From positions 558,001-622,000 of the forward strand of contig NZ_BJML01000001.1 of assembly GCF_006539145.1 (NCBI RefSeq): a stretch of 64,000 nt of DNA. Direction: 5' to 3'. The notes beneath the pieces were generated by a model that searched no databases, had not been told where the DNA came from, and saw nothing but the letters and a program-made list of their open reading frames with translations. Position numbers and translations under genes: made by a program. Positions 33,978-41,933 of the stretch are shown piece by piece (within the stretch, counting starts at the first letter, position 1; every line of letters starts with the position of its first letter). This DNA comes from Microbacterium testaceum (GTDB lineage: Bacteria; Actinomycetota; Actinomycetes; Actinomycetales; Microbacteriaceae).

Positions 33978-34050
33978 CACGCATAAACGCGATCGGCGCC
34001 CATAAACGCGGTGTGCACGCGTTTATGGGCGCCAACGGTGTTTATGCGTG
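33978..34050. repeat. 73-bp long inverted-repeat element, copy B
   Basis: Arms 33978-34010 and 34018-34050 (33 bases each) match at 29 of 33 positions around the loop GTGTGCA. Each arm contains two CATAAACGCG-like blocks in inverse orientation on the other arm. Arm length, loop length and much of the sequence are shared with copy A at 8312-8384. Confidence 0.9.
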
Positions 34051-34145
34051 GCCCTGCGGCCCTGGGTCCACGGTCCGGCGGCCGCGCGGCCCTGCGACCC
34101 GCGGCCACGCGAGCGGTCGCGGGCGCCGGCCACGCGGTGGGCGGG

Positions 34146-35162
34146 TCAGGATGCCGCGCGCGCGGCGAGCAGGTCGGAATGCCAGCGCTCCGCCACATCG
34201 GGGTGTGCACGCAAGCGCGACTTGAGGGCGTTCTCGCCGTAGGTGGCGTGGATGGGGTTGGTGGGGTCGTCTTCGACGCCGCGGGCTTCGGCGGCGAGCT
34301 CGGCCGGCAACTCGATGATCGGCAGACGCGCATCCAGAGCGGGGTTGAAGAAGAACGGCACGGAGATGCGCTCGTCGGGGAAACGCGGCGAGATCACGCG
34401 GTGGTTCGTCGCGCGCAGGTACCCCTGGGTGGCGTACTCGAGCAGCTCTCCGATGTTGACGACGAAGGCGCCGGAGACCGGGGGAGCGTCGACCCACTCT
34501 CCCTCGCGCTCGACCTGCAGGCCGCCCTTGCCGGGCTCGACCCAGAGCAGGGTGAGGACGCCGGAGTCCTTGTGGGCACCGACGCCTTGCTGGGGCGTGG
34601 GGTCGTCTTTGCCGGGGTAGCGGACGATCTTGATCAGGGTCTGCGGGTCGCCGAAGTGGCGGTCGAAGTACTGCTCCTCCGCGCCGAGGGCGAGCGCCCA
34701 CGCGCGCAGCAGCTTGCGGGCGACGCCGGTGAGGTGATCGTGCCACTCGGTGACGACGTCTTTGAGCTCGGGCTGCGCCGACGGCCACAGGTTCGGGCCG
34801 ATGAGCCGGTTGTATCCCGGACCGTCGGGGTCGTCGATCGCGTCGCGCTCGGGACCGATGTCGATCTGCTCGCGCCAGTCGACGCGACCCTGGGTGCGCT
34901 CGCCGCCGACGCGGGTGTAGCCGCGGAAGTGCGGGCTCGTGACGTTCTCGATCGAGAACTTCTCGGCCTCGGGGAGCGCGAAGAAGTCCGTGGCCGCCTG
35001 CAGCAGGCGCGCCTCCAGCTCGGGGCTCACGCCGGTGCCGGTGAGGTAGAAGAAGCCGACGTCGTGGGTCGCGGCGCGCAGCTCGTCGCGGAAGCGGGCG
35101 GCGGCATCCGGGCCCTGGTCGAGGAGCGACAGGTCGAGCACGGGGAGGTTCAGGTCGGACAT
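34146..35162 (-). CDS. isopenicillin N synthase-like 2-oxoglutarate/Fe(II) dioxygenase
   Basis: The 338-residue protein has the DIOX_N region (LPVLDLSLLDQG at the start, THDVGFFYLTGTG) and the 2OG-Fe(II) oxygenase core. The iron ligands are in GAHKDSGVLTLL (HxD) and ATNHRV, and RISVPFFF supplies the arginine that binds 2-oxoglutarate. It resembles bacterial and plant IPNS/flavanone-type enzymes. No beta-lactam genes are nearby, so penicillin synthesis is not implied and the substrate is unknown. The ATG is six bases after TAGCCT. Confidence 0.9.
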   Translation of the reverse strand: MSDLNLPVLDLSLLDQGPDAAARFRDELRAATHDVGFFYLTGTGVSPELEARLLQAATDFFALPEAEKFSIENVTSPHFRGYTRVGGERTQGRVDWREQIDIGPERDAIDDPDGPGYNRLIGPNLWPSAQPELKDVVTEWHDHLTGVARKLLRAWALALGAEEQYFDRHFGDPQTLIKIVRYPGKDDPTPQQGVGAHKDSGVLTLLWVEPGKGGLQVEREGEWVDAPPVSGAFVVNIGELLEYATQGYLRATNHRVISPRFPDERISVPFFFNPALDARLPIIELPAELAAEARGVEDDPTNPIHATYGENALKSRLRAHPDVAERWHSDLLAARAAS

Positions 35163-35168
35163 GCGTCG

Positions 35169-35174
35169 AGGCTA
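35169..35174 (-). promoter_or_regulatory. -10 element of the oxygenase gene (leaderless)
   Basis: TAGCCT on the minus strand, 6 nt before the ATG at 35162. Confidence 0.55.
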
Positions 35175-35252
35175 GATCGTCGCCCCCGGTGCACACCGGA
35201 ATGTTGCCGAGGGTTACCGACGGCACCTCTTCGCGAGCCGAGGCCGATCAAT

Positions 35253-35270
35253 CCCCGCCGATCGGCGGGG
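35253..35270. repeat. 18-bp perfect palindrome in the efeU upstream region
   Basis: CCCCGCCGATCGGCGGGG between the divergent oxygenase and efeU promoters. It could be an operator or a short hairpin. Confidence 0.5.
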
Positions 35271-35293
35271 TGCGAATCGTCCCGGGACTTGCG

Positions 35294-35299
35294 TAATGT
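35294..35299 (+). promoter_or_regulatory. putative -10 element of efeUOB
   Basis: TAATGT, placing the start of transcription near 35306, immediately in front of the DtxR-type box. Confidence 0.45.
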
Positions 35300-35306
35300 G
35301 TGCTGG

Positions 35307-35325
35307 TCAGGTGAGGCTGTCCTTA
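35307..35325. promoter_or_regulatory. DtxR/IdeR-type iron box
   Basis: TCAGGTGAGGCTGTCCTTA matches the 19-bp DtxR/IdeR consensus at 14 of 19 positions, including AGGT-AGGCT-CCT. It covers the likely transcription start of efeUOB. Iron-loaded repressor bound here would shut off iron import when iron is plentiful. Confidence 0.7.
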
Positions 35326-35379
35326 CCTACCCGCAGCGCCGCGGCTCCACCCGAGAATCGAAAGTCGGAACACCCGCCC

Positions 35380-36360
35380 GTGCTCGCCACCTTCCTCATC
35401 GGCCTTCGCGAAGGCCTCGAAGCCGCTCTCGTCGTCGGCATCCTCGTCGCCTACCTCACGCGTATCGACCGGCGCGACGCCCTGCCGCGCCTGTGGGCGG
35501 GTGTCGGGCTCGCCGTCGCCCTCGCTCTGGCCATCGGTGCGGTGTTCACCTTCGGCGCGTACATGCTCACGTTCGAAGCGCAGGAGCTGCTCGGCGGCGG
35601 TCTTTCGCTGCTGGCCGTGGCCATGGTCACGTGGATGATCTTCTGGATGCAACGCGCCGGACGCACGCTCAAGGCCGGCCTCGAGGGCGGTGTCGACAAG
35701 GCGCTGCGCGGCGGCGTCTGGGCGCTCGTGGCGATCGGTTTCGTCTCGGTCGCACGCGAGGGGGTCGAGACGACGCTGTTGCTGTGGTCGATGGTGCAGT
35801 CTTTCGGCGACGCCCCGACAGCCCTCCTCGGGGCTCTGCTCGGACTGGCCGCGGCGGTCGTGCTCGGCTGGCTCATCGCTCGCGGAATGCTGCGCCTCGA
35901 CCTCTCGCGTTTCTTCACGTGGACCGGAGGATTCCTCGTCGTGGTGGCCGCGGGCGTGCTCGCGTACGCGTTCCACGACCTGCAGGAGGCCGGTGCGCTC
36001 CCCGGTCCCTTCGGCGCCGGCGCCCCCGTCGATGCGGCGACGGGTCTGGTGGCCACCGGCTGGGCGGGCCTGCCCTTCGGCTGGGCGTTCGACGTGTCGG
36101 GGGTGATCGCCCCCGGCGGCCCTCTCGCTGCTCTTCTGCAGGCCACCATCGGCTTCATGCCTCAGATGACGTGGCTGCAGGTCATCGCGTGGACTGCGTA
36201 CGTCGCGATCGTCGTGCCCCTCTTCGTGCGGGGTGTCCGCGCCAACGGACGGTCTCGTCGCGCCGCGAAAGCCGCGCCCGCTGCCGCGGACACCGCCGCG
36301 CCCGCTGCCGCGGACACCGCCGCGCCCTCGACCCCCGACGCGGCGACCGCCGCACCGTAG
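35380..36360 (+). CDS. efeU: EfeU iron permease (FTR1 family)
   Basis: EfeU is the membrane ferric-iron channel of the EfeUOB importer. The 326-residue protein has seven predicted spans and both REGLE-type motifs: LREGLEAALVVG near the N-terminus and AREGVETTLLLW in the middle. The C-terminal tail contains a near-perfect repeat of AAPAAADT. I use the GTG at 35380, which begins directly before the first REGLE motif; a GTG at 35296 would run through the iron box. Confidence 0.95.
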   Translation: MLATFLIGLREGLEAALVVGILVAYLTRIDRRDALPRLWAGVGLAVALALAIGAVFTFGAYMLTFEAQELLGGGLSLLAVAMVTWMIFWMQRAGRTLKAGLEGGVDKALRGGVWALVAIGFVSVAREGVETTLLLWSMVQSFGDAPTALLGALLGLAAAVVLGWLIARGMLRLDLSRFFTWTGGFLVVVAAGVLAYAFHDLQEAGALPGPFGAGAPVDAATGLVATGWAGLPFGWAFDVSGVIAPGGPLAALLQATIGFMPQMTWLQVIAWTAYVAIVVPLFVRGVRANGRSRRAAKAAPAAADTAAPAAADTAAPSTPDAATAAP

Positions 36361-36423
36361 ACCCCCGACGCCGCGCGCGTGCCCGACGCCGTGGCATCCA
36401 CCCCTCCTTCCGAACGGAGCATC

Positions 36424-37653
36424 ATGAACCCGACTCGCCTCCTCGCGGCCACGGCCGTGGCCGGCGCGGCCGTCCTCGTCCTCTCCGGTTGCGTCGCCAA
36501 GTCCGACGCCGCCGCCTCCGGAGCTCTCTCGGTCACCTCGACCGACGACGGGTGCGCCGTGTCGTCGGCCAGTGCGCCCAGCGGCACCGTCGCCTTCGAC
36601 GTCAGCAACAAGACCGACCAGGTCACGGAGTTCTACCTGCTGGCATCCGACGGTCTGCGCATCGTCGGCGAGGTGGAGAACGTCGCGCCCGGCGCCTCGC
36701 GCAACCTCACGGTCGTCGCGCAGCCCGGCGACTACTTCACCCTCTGCAAGCCGGGCATGGTCGGCGACGGTGTCGGCAAGGCGAGCTTCTCGGTGACCGG
36801 AGACGCGGTCGCCGTCGATGGTCCCGACGCCGAGCAGAAGCAGCAGGCGGTCGACCTCTACGCGGCGTTCGTGAAGGATCAGGTCGGCCAGCTCCTTCCC
36901 GCGGTGCAGACCTTCTCCGCTGCGTACGAGTCGGGCGACGACGCCGCCGCGCGTGAGCAGTTCCCGCGCGTGCGGGCGTTCTACGAGCGCATCGAGCCGA
37001 TCGCCGAGGCACTGGGCGACCTCGACCCGCGCATCGACTACCGCGAGGTCGACGCGGTGGCCGAGGGGCTCGACTGGACCGGATTCCATCGCATCGAGAA
37101 AGATCTCTGGGTTCCCGCGCAGGATGCGCTGAACGCCGACGGGGAGACCCCGGCCTGGAAGAATTGGGCGCCCTCGACCCCCGCCGAGCGCGCGACGTAC
37201 GGCGACAAGCTCGTCGCCGACACCCAGGAACTATACGACTACGTGCACTCCGACGCCTTCGTTCAGGCACTGGACGCGCAGGGTGTCGCGGGCATCTCGA
37301 ATGGCGCGATCTCGCTGCTCGACGAGGTGGCCACCGGCAAGATCAGCGGCGAGGAGGACTGGTGGTCGGGCACCGACCTCAACGATTTCGCGGCGAACGT
37401 CGAGGGCTCGAAGATGGCGTTCTCGCTCGTGCGCGACTTCGCCGACTCGAAGGGCGACAAGGGCACCGCGCTGGTGACCCGCATCGACGGCGGCTACGCC
37501 GACCTCGAGGCCGCCCTCGCGAAGTACGGTTCGCTCGACGCCGGCTTCGTTCCCTACAGCCAGATCACCGAGGCCGACAAGCGACAGCTCACCGACCTCA
37601 TCAACGCCCTCGCCGAGCCGCTGTCGCAGCTCACGGTGACGATCCTGGAGTGA
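36424..37653 (+). CDS. efeO: EfeO iron-binding lipoprotein
   Basis: This extracellular component captures iron for EfeU. The 409-residue protein begins with a lipoprotein signal whose lipobox is LVLSGC (cysteine at about residue 23). An N-terminal cupredoxin-like domain (about 35-130, EFYLLASDGLRIVGEVENVAPG, split at RIVGE) and a C-terminal peptidase-M75-like helical domain follow. HRIEKDLW carries the HxxE metal-binding motif. GGAG lies four bases before the ATG. It is 63 bases after efeU in the same operon. Confidence 0.95.
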   Translation: MNPTRLLAATAVAGAAVLVLSGCVAKSDAAASGALSVTSTDDGCAVSSASAPSGTVAFDVSNKTDQVTEFYLLASDGLRIVGEVENVAPGASRNLTVVAQPGDYFTLCKPGMVGDGVGKASFSVTGDAVAVDGPDAEQKQQAVDLYAAFVKDQVGQLLPAVQTFSAAYESGDDAAAREQFPRVRAFYERIEPIAEALGDLDPRIDYREVDAVAEGLDWTGFHRIEKDLWVPAQDALNADGETPAWKNWAPSTPAERATYGDKLVADTQELYDYVHSDAFVQALDAQGVAGISNGAISLLDEVATGKISGEEDWWSGTDLNDFAANVEGSKMAFSLVRDFADSKGDKGTALVTRIDGGYADLEAALAKYGSLDAGFVPYSQITEADKRQLTDLINALAEPLSQLTVTILE

Positions 37654-37655
37654 GC

Positions 37656-38951
37656 GTGAGCGACGCGGAGAAGACCTCGGACGAGAAGGCCTCGGATGCC
37701 ACGGGCCTCTCGCGCCGCGGACTGATGGGGCTGGCGCTCGGCGCCGGCGCCACGGGACTCGTCGTGGGTGCCGGTGGCGGCCTCGTCGGCGGGCAGGCCT
37801 ACGCCCTCGAGCAGCAGAAGGCGATGAGGGATGCCGCGGCGGCGACGACCGGCATCCATCAACCCGGGATCACGACGCCGGTGCAGGAGCACTTGCACTT
37901 CGCGGCGTACGACATGATGGCGCGCACCACCCGCGACGACCTCGCCGAGCTGCTGTCGGACTGGACCTACGCCGCCACTCGCATGATGCAGGGGCTCGAG
38001 GTCACCGCCACGGGAGCCGTCGGTGGATCTCCCGAGGCGCCGCCGGACGACACGGGGGAGGCTCTCGGGCTTCCCGCGAGCAACCTCACGATCACCTTCG
38101 GCTTCGGCCCCTCGCTGTTCGATGCGCGTTTCGGCCTGGAAGATCAGCGACCCGACGGGCTCGAGCGACTCCCGGCCTTCCTCGGCGACGACCTCGACCC
38201 GCTGCGATCCGACGGCGACCTCTGCATCCAGGCCTGCGCCGATGACCCCCAGGTGGCCGTCCACGCAATCCGCAACCTCAGCCGCATCGCCTTCGGGCGC
38301 GCCACGATCCGCTGGTCGCAGCTCGGATTCGGTCGCACCTCGAAGACGACGTCCGAGCAGACGACTCCGCGGAACCTGTTCGGCTTCAAGGACGGAACGG
38401 CCAACATCCTCGCCGACGACACGGCCGCCCTCGACGAGAACGTCTGGGTGTCGGCATCCGAGGGTCCGGCGTGGCTTGCGGGCGGGTCGTATCTCGTCGC
38501 GCGGCGTATCTCGATGCTCATCGAGACGTGGGATCGCACGCGGTTGGCCGAGCAGGATCGCGTGATCGGGCGCGACAAGGCGAAAGGGGCTCCCCTCTCG
38601 GGCGGTGACGAGTTCACCGCGCCCGACTTCGCGGCGACGGGTTCGGCGGGAGCCCCGGCGATCGATCCGCGCAGTCACGTGCGGCGCGCGCACCCCGACA
38701 CGAACGGGGGCATCCGGCTCCTCCGGCGCGGCTACAACTTCGTGGACGGCACGACCGACCTCGGTCGGCTGAACGCGGGTCTGTTCTTCTTGTCGTTCCA
38801 GAAGAGCCCGCAGCGATACATCACGGTGCAGAAGGCCCTGTCGACGGATGCCATGAACGAGTACGTGCGCCATGTCGGCTCGGGGCTGTGGGCGGTGCCC
38901 CCCGCTCCGGCCGCGGGCTCATCGGTGGGCGCCGGGTTGCTCGGCTCCTGA
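37656..38951 (+). CDS. efeB: EfeB Dyp-type heme peroxidase, Tat-exported
   Basis: EfeB is the exported peroxidase of the EfeUOB system, thought to oxidise ferrous iron or release iron from heme. The 431-residue protein has a twin-arginine signal (SRRGLMGLALGAGATG) and the Dyp signature GFKDGTAN; a histidine in HVRRAHP is the likely heme ligand. I use the GTG at 37656, five bases after GGAG; a GTG at 37650 overlapping the efeO stop would add two residues. Translation is coupled to efeO. Confidence 0.95.
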   Translation: MSDAEKTSDEKASDATGLSRRGLMGLALGAGATGLVVGAGGGLVGGQAYALEQQKAMRDAAAATTGIHQPGITTPVQEHLHFAAYDMMARTTRDDLAELLSDWTYAATRMMQGLEVTATGAVGGSPEAPPDDTGEALGLPASNLTITFGFGPSLFDARFGLEDQRPDGLERLPAFLGDDLDPLRSDGDLCIQACADDPQVAVHAIRNLSRIAFGRATIRWSQLGFGRTSKTTSEQTTPRNLFGFKDGTANILADDTAALDENVWVSASEGPAWLAGGSYLVARRISMLIETWDRTRLAEQDRVIGRDKAKGAPLSGGDEFTAPDFAATGSAGAPAIDPRSHVRRAHPDTNGGIRLLRRGYNFVDGTTDLGRLNAGLFFLSFQKSPQRYITVQKALSTDAMNEYVRHVGSGLWAVPPAPAAGSSVGAGLLGS

Positions 38952-39061
38952 CGGGCGGGCGCGGACACGTGGGCCCTGACGCGTCGGTCCGGACGCGGGG
39001 TCCCGGGTGTGTGGGCCCCGAGGCGGGCGCGGAATAAAGACCGGCCCTGTGCGTTCTCCCA

Positions 39062-39084
39062 TGTATATTCAGATGCATACAAAC
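39062..39084. promoter_or_regulatory. AT-rich promoter/possible operator of the monooxygenase pair
   Basis: TGTATATTCAGATGCATACA contains inverted TGTAT/ATACA ends and lies in unusually AT-rich DNA just before the Shine-Dalgarno of the LLM gene. It resembles MarR-type operators in general layout. No regulator gene is adjacent. Confidence 0.4.
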
Positions 39085-39096
39085 AGGAGGCGCATC

Positions 39097-40329
39097 ATGA
39101 GTGAGACGAGCAACTGGCCCGGAATGCAGTTCGGTGTCATGACGGTGAGCGACATCACCCAGGACCCCACCACGGGCAAGACGCCGAGCGAGGCTCAGCG
39201 CATCAAGGACACCCTCACGATCGCCAAGCACACCGAGGAGGTGGGCCTCGACGTCTTCGCCCTCGGCGAGCACCACAATCCGCCGTTCTGGTCGTCGTCG
39301 CCCACGACGACGCTCGCGTACATCGCGGCCCAGACCGAGCGCCTGATCCTCACGACGTCGACGACCCTCATCACCACGAACGACCCGGTGAAGATCGCCG
39401 AGGACTTCGCGATGCTGCAGCACGTGTCGGGCGGTCGCGCCGACCTCATGCTCGGCCGCGGCAACACCGGCCCGGTCTACCCCTGGTTCGGCAAGGACAT
39501 CCGTCAGGGCCTGCCGCTCACCATCGAGAACTACGACCTGCTGCACAAGCTGTGGCGCGAGGACGTCGTCGACTGGGAGGGGAAGTTCCGCACGCCCCTG
39601 CAGGGCTTCACCTCGACGCCGCGCCCCCTCGACGGTGTGCCCCCGTTCGTGTGGCACGGCTCGATCCGCACTCCCGAGATCGCCGAGCAGGCCGCGTATT
39701 ACGGCAACGGATTCTTCGCGAACAACATCTTCTGGCCGAAGGAGCACTACCAGCGCCTCATCACGCTGTATCGCGAGCGCTTCGCGCACTACGGTCACGG
39801 CACGCCCCAGCAGGCGATCGTCGGCCTCGGCGGCCAGGTGTTCATGCGTGCGAACTCGCAGGACGCGGTGCGCGAATTCCGTCCGTACTTCGACAACGCG
39901 CCCGTCTACGGGCACGGCCCGAGCCTCGAGGACTTCAGCGAGATGACCCCGCTGACGGTCGGATCGCCGCAGCAGATCATCGACCGCTACGCCGCGATGC
40001 GCGAGACGTTCGGCGACTACCAGCGCCAGCTGTTCCTCATCGACCACGCGGGTCTTCCCACCAAGACCGTGCTGGAGCAGCTCGACATCCTCGGTTCCGA
40101 GGTCGTGCCGGTGCTGCGCAAGGAACTGCAGGTGAACCGTCCGGTCGAGGTGCCCGACGCCCCGACGCACGCGAACCAGGTCGAGAAGATCTATGCCGGT
40201 GCCGTTCCGCGGCAAGCCGTCCCCGGGGCGAACCGCGGCGACAACATGGTCGCGGGTAGCCCGTACCAGGACGCCGCCCCGCGCTCGGGCAGCGCCTTCG
40301 GTGCCGCCGCGACCAAGGTCGGTGCCTGA
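39097..40329 (+). CDS. FMN-dependent luciferase-like monooxygenase, CE1758 family
   Basis: The 410-residue protein is a bacterial-luciferase-like flavin monooxygenase, with GLDVFALGEHHNPPFWSSSP (split at EHHNPP), HVSGGRADLMLGRGNTGPVY (split at LMLGRG) and WHGSIRTPEIAEQAA. Together with the next gene it matches the two-component CE1758/CE1759 pair known mostly from actinobacteria, in which the second protein supplies reduced FMN. The substrate is unknown. The C-terminal 40 residues are an extension rich in Ala/Gly. AGGAGG lies six bases before the ATG. Confidence 0.92.
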   Translation: MSETSNWPGMQFGVMTVSDITQDPTTGKTPSEAQRIKDTLTIAKHTEEVGLDVFALGEHHNPPFWSSSPTTTLAYIAAQTERLILTTSTTLITTNDPVKIAEDFAMLQHVSGGRADLMLGRGNTGPVYPWFGKDIRQGLPLTIENYDLLHKLWREDVVDWEGKFRTPLQGFTSTPRPLDGVPPFVWHGSIRTPEIAEQAAYYGNGFFANNIFWPKEHYQRLITLYRERFAHYGHGTPQQAIVGLGGQVFMRANSQDAVREFRPYFDNAPVYGHGPSLEDFSEMTPLTVGSPQQIIDRYAAMRETFGDYQRQLFLIDHAGLPTKTVLEQLDILGSEVVPVLRKELQVNRPVEVPDAPTHANQVEKIYAGAVPRQAVPGANRGDNMVAGSPYQDAAPRSGSAFGAAATKVGA

Positions 40330-40330
40330 C

Positions 40331-40975
40331 ATGGCCGCCCGCCGTATCGCGGTCGTGACCGCGGGCCTGTCGACCCCGTCGTCCACGCGTATGCTCGGCG
40401 ACCGGCTCGCCCACGCGGCTCTCGCCGAGTTGCGCGAGCGCGGGATCGACGCCACGAGCGACGTGTTCGAGCTGCGCGACTATGCGCACGACCTCACCGA
40501 CAACCTGCTCACCGGTTTCGCGCCCGCGCCGCTGGAGCAGATGATCAACACGGTCGTCTCGGCCGACGGCATCATCGCGGTCACGCCGATCTTCTCGACG
40601 AGCTACTCGGGCCTGTTCAAGTCGTTCATCGACGTCCTCGACCCGCAGGCGCTCAGCGGAATCCCGGTGCTGATCGGCGCGAACGCCGGCACGGCTCGGC
40701 ACTCGCTCGCGATCGACTACGCGATCCGCCCGCTCTTCACCTACCTTCACGCCAACCCCGTGCCGACCGGTGTGTTCGCGGCATCCAGCGACTGGGGCGC
40801 GAACGCCGACGAGGTCGCCCCGCTCGGTTCCCGCGTCGAGCGCGGCGCCCGGGAGTTCGCGGATGCCATCGCGGCCCGCGAGCCCGTGCGCGACGCCGAT
40901 CCGTTCGATCCGTCGTCGTACCTCGGAGAGGGGCGTTCGTTCGGTCATCTGTTGGGTGGCCTGTCGGGGGAGTGA
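40331..40975 (+). CDS. NAD(P)H-dependent FMN reductase, CE1759 family
   Basis: The 214-residue flavodoxin-like protein starts IAVVTAGLSTPSSTRMLGDRL (split at GLSTPSST) and has the FMN-binding TPIFSTSYSGLFKSFIDVLD segment (split at SGLFK). It is the reductase partner of the preceding LLM monooxygenase and begins one base after its stop, so the two are co-translated. The C-terminal DPSSYLGEGRSFGHLLGGL is typical of the CE1759 family. Confidence 0.92.
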   Translation: MAARRIAVVTAGLSTPSSTRMLGDRLAHAALAELRERGIDATSDVFELRDYAHDLTDNLLTGFAPAPLEQMINTVVSADGIIAVTPIFSTSYSGLFKSFIDVLDPQALSGIPVLIGANAGTARHSLAIDYAIRPLFTYLHANPVPTGVFAASSDWGANADEVAPLGSRVERGAREFADAIAAREPVRDADPFDPSSYLGEGRSFGHLLGGLSGE

Positions 40976-40983
40976 TCCGCGAC

Positions 40984-41018
40984 CGAAGCCCCGTCGCCCG
41001 TGTGGCGGCGGGGCTTCG
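40984..41018 (+). terminator. terminator after the monooxygenase pair
   Basis: CGAAGCCCCGTCGCC (40984-40998) pairs with GGCGGCGGGGCTTCG (41004-41018) at 14 of 15 positions, followed by TCGTCG. Confidence 0.8.
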
Positions 41019-41181
41019 TCGTGCGGGGGCCGCACCTCCGCGGCGGGTCGGTGCGGGGGATCCGTGGCGGTGGGGTGCCGGCATCCGCATCTGTCGGGTG
41101 CATCCGAACGTGTGGCGACGGGCCGTGCGGCGGGGCGTCCCCGCACAGACCTAGGGTGGGAACCGAGCAGAGGGAGTCGAC

Positions 41182-41781
41182 ATGGATGCCGCGCAGTGGG
41201 ACGAGCGATACCGCGCCTCCGCCGGGGGAGTGTGGGCCACCCAGCCGCCCGCCGTCGTGCGGGAGATCGCGGCGACGCTCTCCCCGGGAACGGCCATCGA
41301 CGTCGCCACCGGCGACGGACGCACCGCGCTGTGGCTCGCCGGACGCGGCTGGGCGTGCACGGGCATCGACTTCTCGAGCGCAGGTCTCGCGCTCGCCGCC
41401 GCGCGCCCCGGAGGCGACGCGGTCACCTGGACCACCGCGGACGTCCATGACTGGGAGCCTGCGGCGCCCGTCGATCTGGTCGTCTCGTGCTATCTGCACC
41501 TGCCCGATAGCGCGGCGGCCGTCGCGAGGATCGCCGACTGGGTGGCCCCCGGCGGGACCCTGGTCGTCCTCGGCCATGACGTCGAGAACATCGCCGCGGG
41601 AGGCCACGGCCCGACCGACCCGACGATCCTGTATACGCCCGAGCTGCTGCGGGGTGCGCTCGACGAGCGGTTCCGCATCGAGCGGTGCGAGCGGGTCACC
41701 CGCACCAGCGCGGACGCCGAGCTGCGTGACGGACACCCCACCGCGGCGGTCGACACGCTGTTGCACGCGGTGCGGGAGTGA
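41182..41781 (+). CDS. class I SAM-dependent methyltransferase
   Basis: The 199-residue protein has the seven-strand methyltransferase fold: motif I AIDVATGDGRTALWLA, the acidic residue after strand 2 in TGIDFSS, and motif IV VDLVVSCYLHLP. It resembles TehB/thiopurine-type small-molecule methyltransferases (WDERYRASAGGVW at the N-terminus). The substrate is unknown. TAGGGT at 41152-41157 is a likely -10. Its last bases coincide with the break point of a truncated gene on the other strand. Confidence 0.88.
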   Translation: MDAAQWDERYRASAGGVWATQPPAVVREIAATLSPGTAIDVATGDGRTALWLAGRGWACTGIDFSSAGLALAAARPGGDAVTWTTADVHDWEPAAPVDLVVSCYLHLPDSAAAVARIADWVAPGGTLVVLGHDVENIAAGGHGPTDPTILYTPELLRGALDERFRIERCERVTRTSADAELRDGHPTAAVDTLLHAVRE

Positions 41782-41893
41782 ATCGGTAGACGACATCGGG
41801 GGCGAGAAGAGGGGAGACCCTGTCGAAGTCGTGCGTGTTCGTCGCCGCGATGAGGTCCGCGAGGGCGCGGGCCGCGGGTGTCTGCTCTTTCAT
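41780..41893 (-). pseudogene. truncated SnoaL/NTF2-like gene remnant
   Basis: On the minus strand an ATG at 41893 with GGAGG seven bases upstream opens 38 residues that read like the start of a SnoaL/NTF2-like protein: ALADLIAATNTHDFDRVSPL then LAPDVVYRF. The similarity stops at about 41780, exactly at the end of the methyltransferase gene. The frame then runs to a stop at 41696 as antisense noise. A deletion or recombination apparently removed the rest of this gene. Confidence 0.65.
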
Positions 41894-41933
41894 GTCACGC
41901 CTCCCGTGTCTGGCTGCCACCTCGGGTCCCGCC

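Larger units (their letters stand above)
33826..34145. other. intergenic region between rpsO and the oxygenase gene
   Basis: It contains the rpsO terminator (33860-33890) and the 73-bp inverted-repeat element copy B (33978-34050). The rest is very GC-rich and carries no supported gene. Confidence 0.8.

Noticed and set aside
34146..35162. Isopenicillin N synthase in a beta-lactam cluster
   Set aside because: No ACV synthetase or other pathway genes nearby; the broad oxygenase family fits better.
38952..39060. Direct repeat GGCGGGCGCGGA as a regulatory element
   Set aside because: Two short GC-rich copies in a region of biased composition; not convincing.
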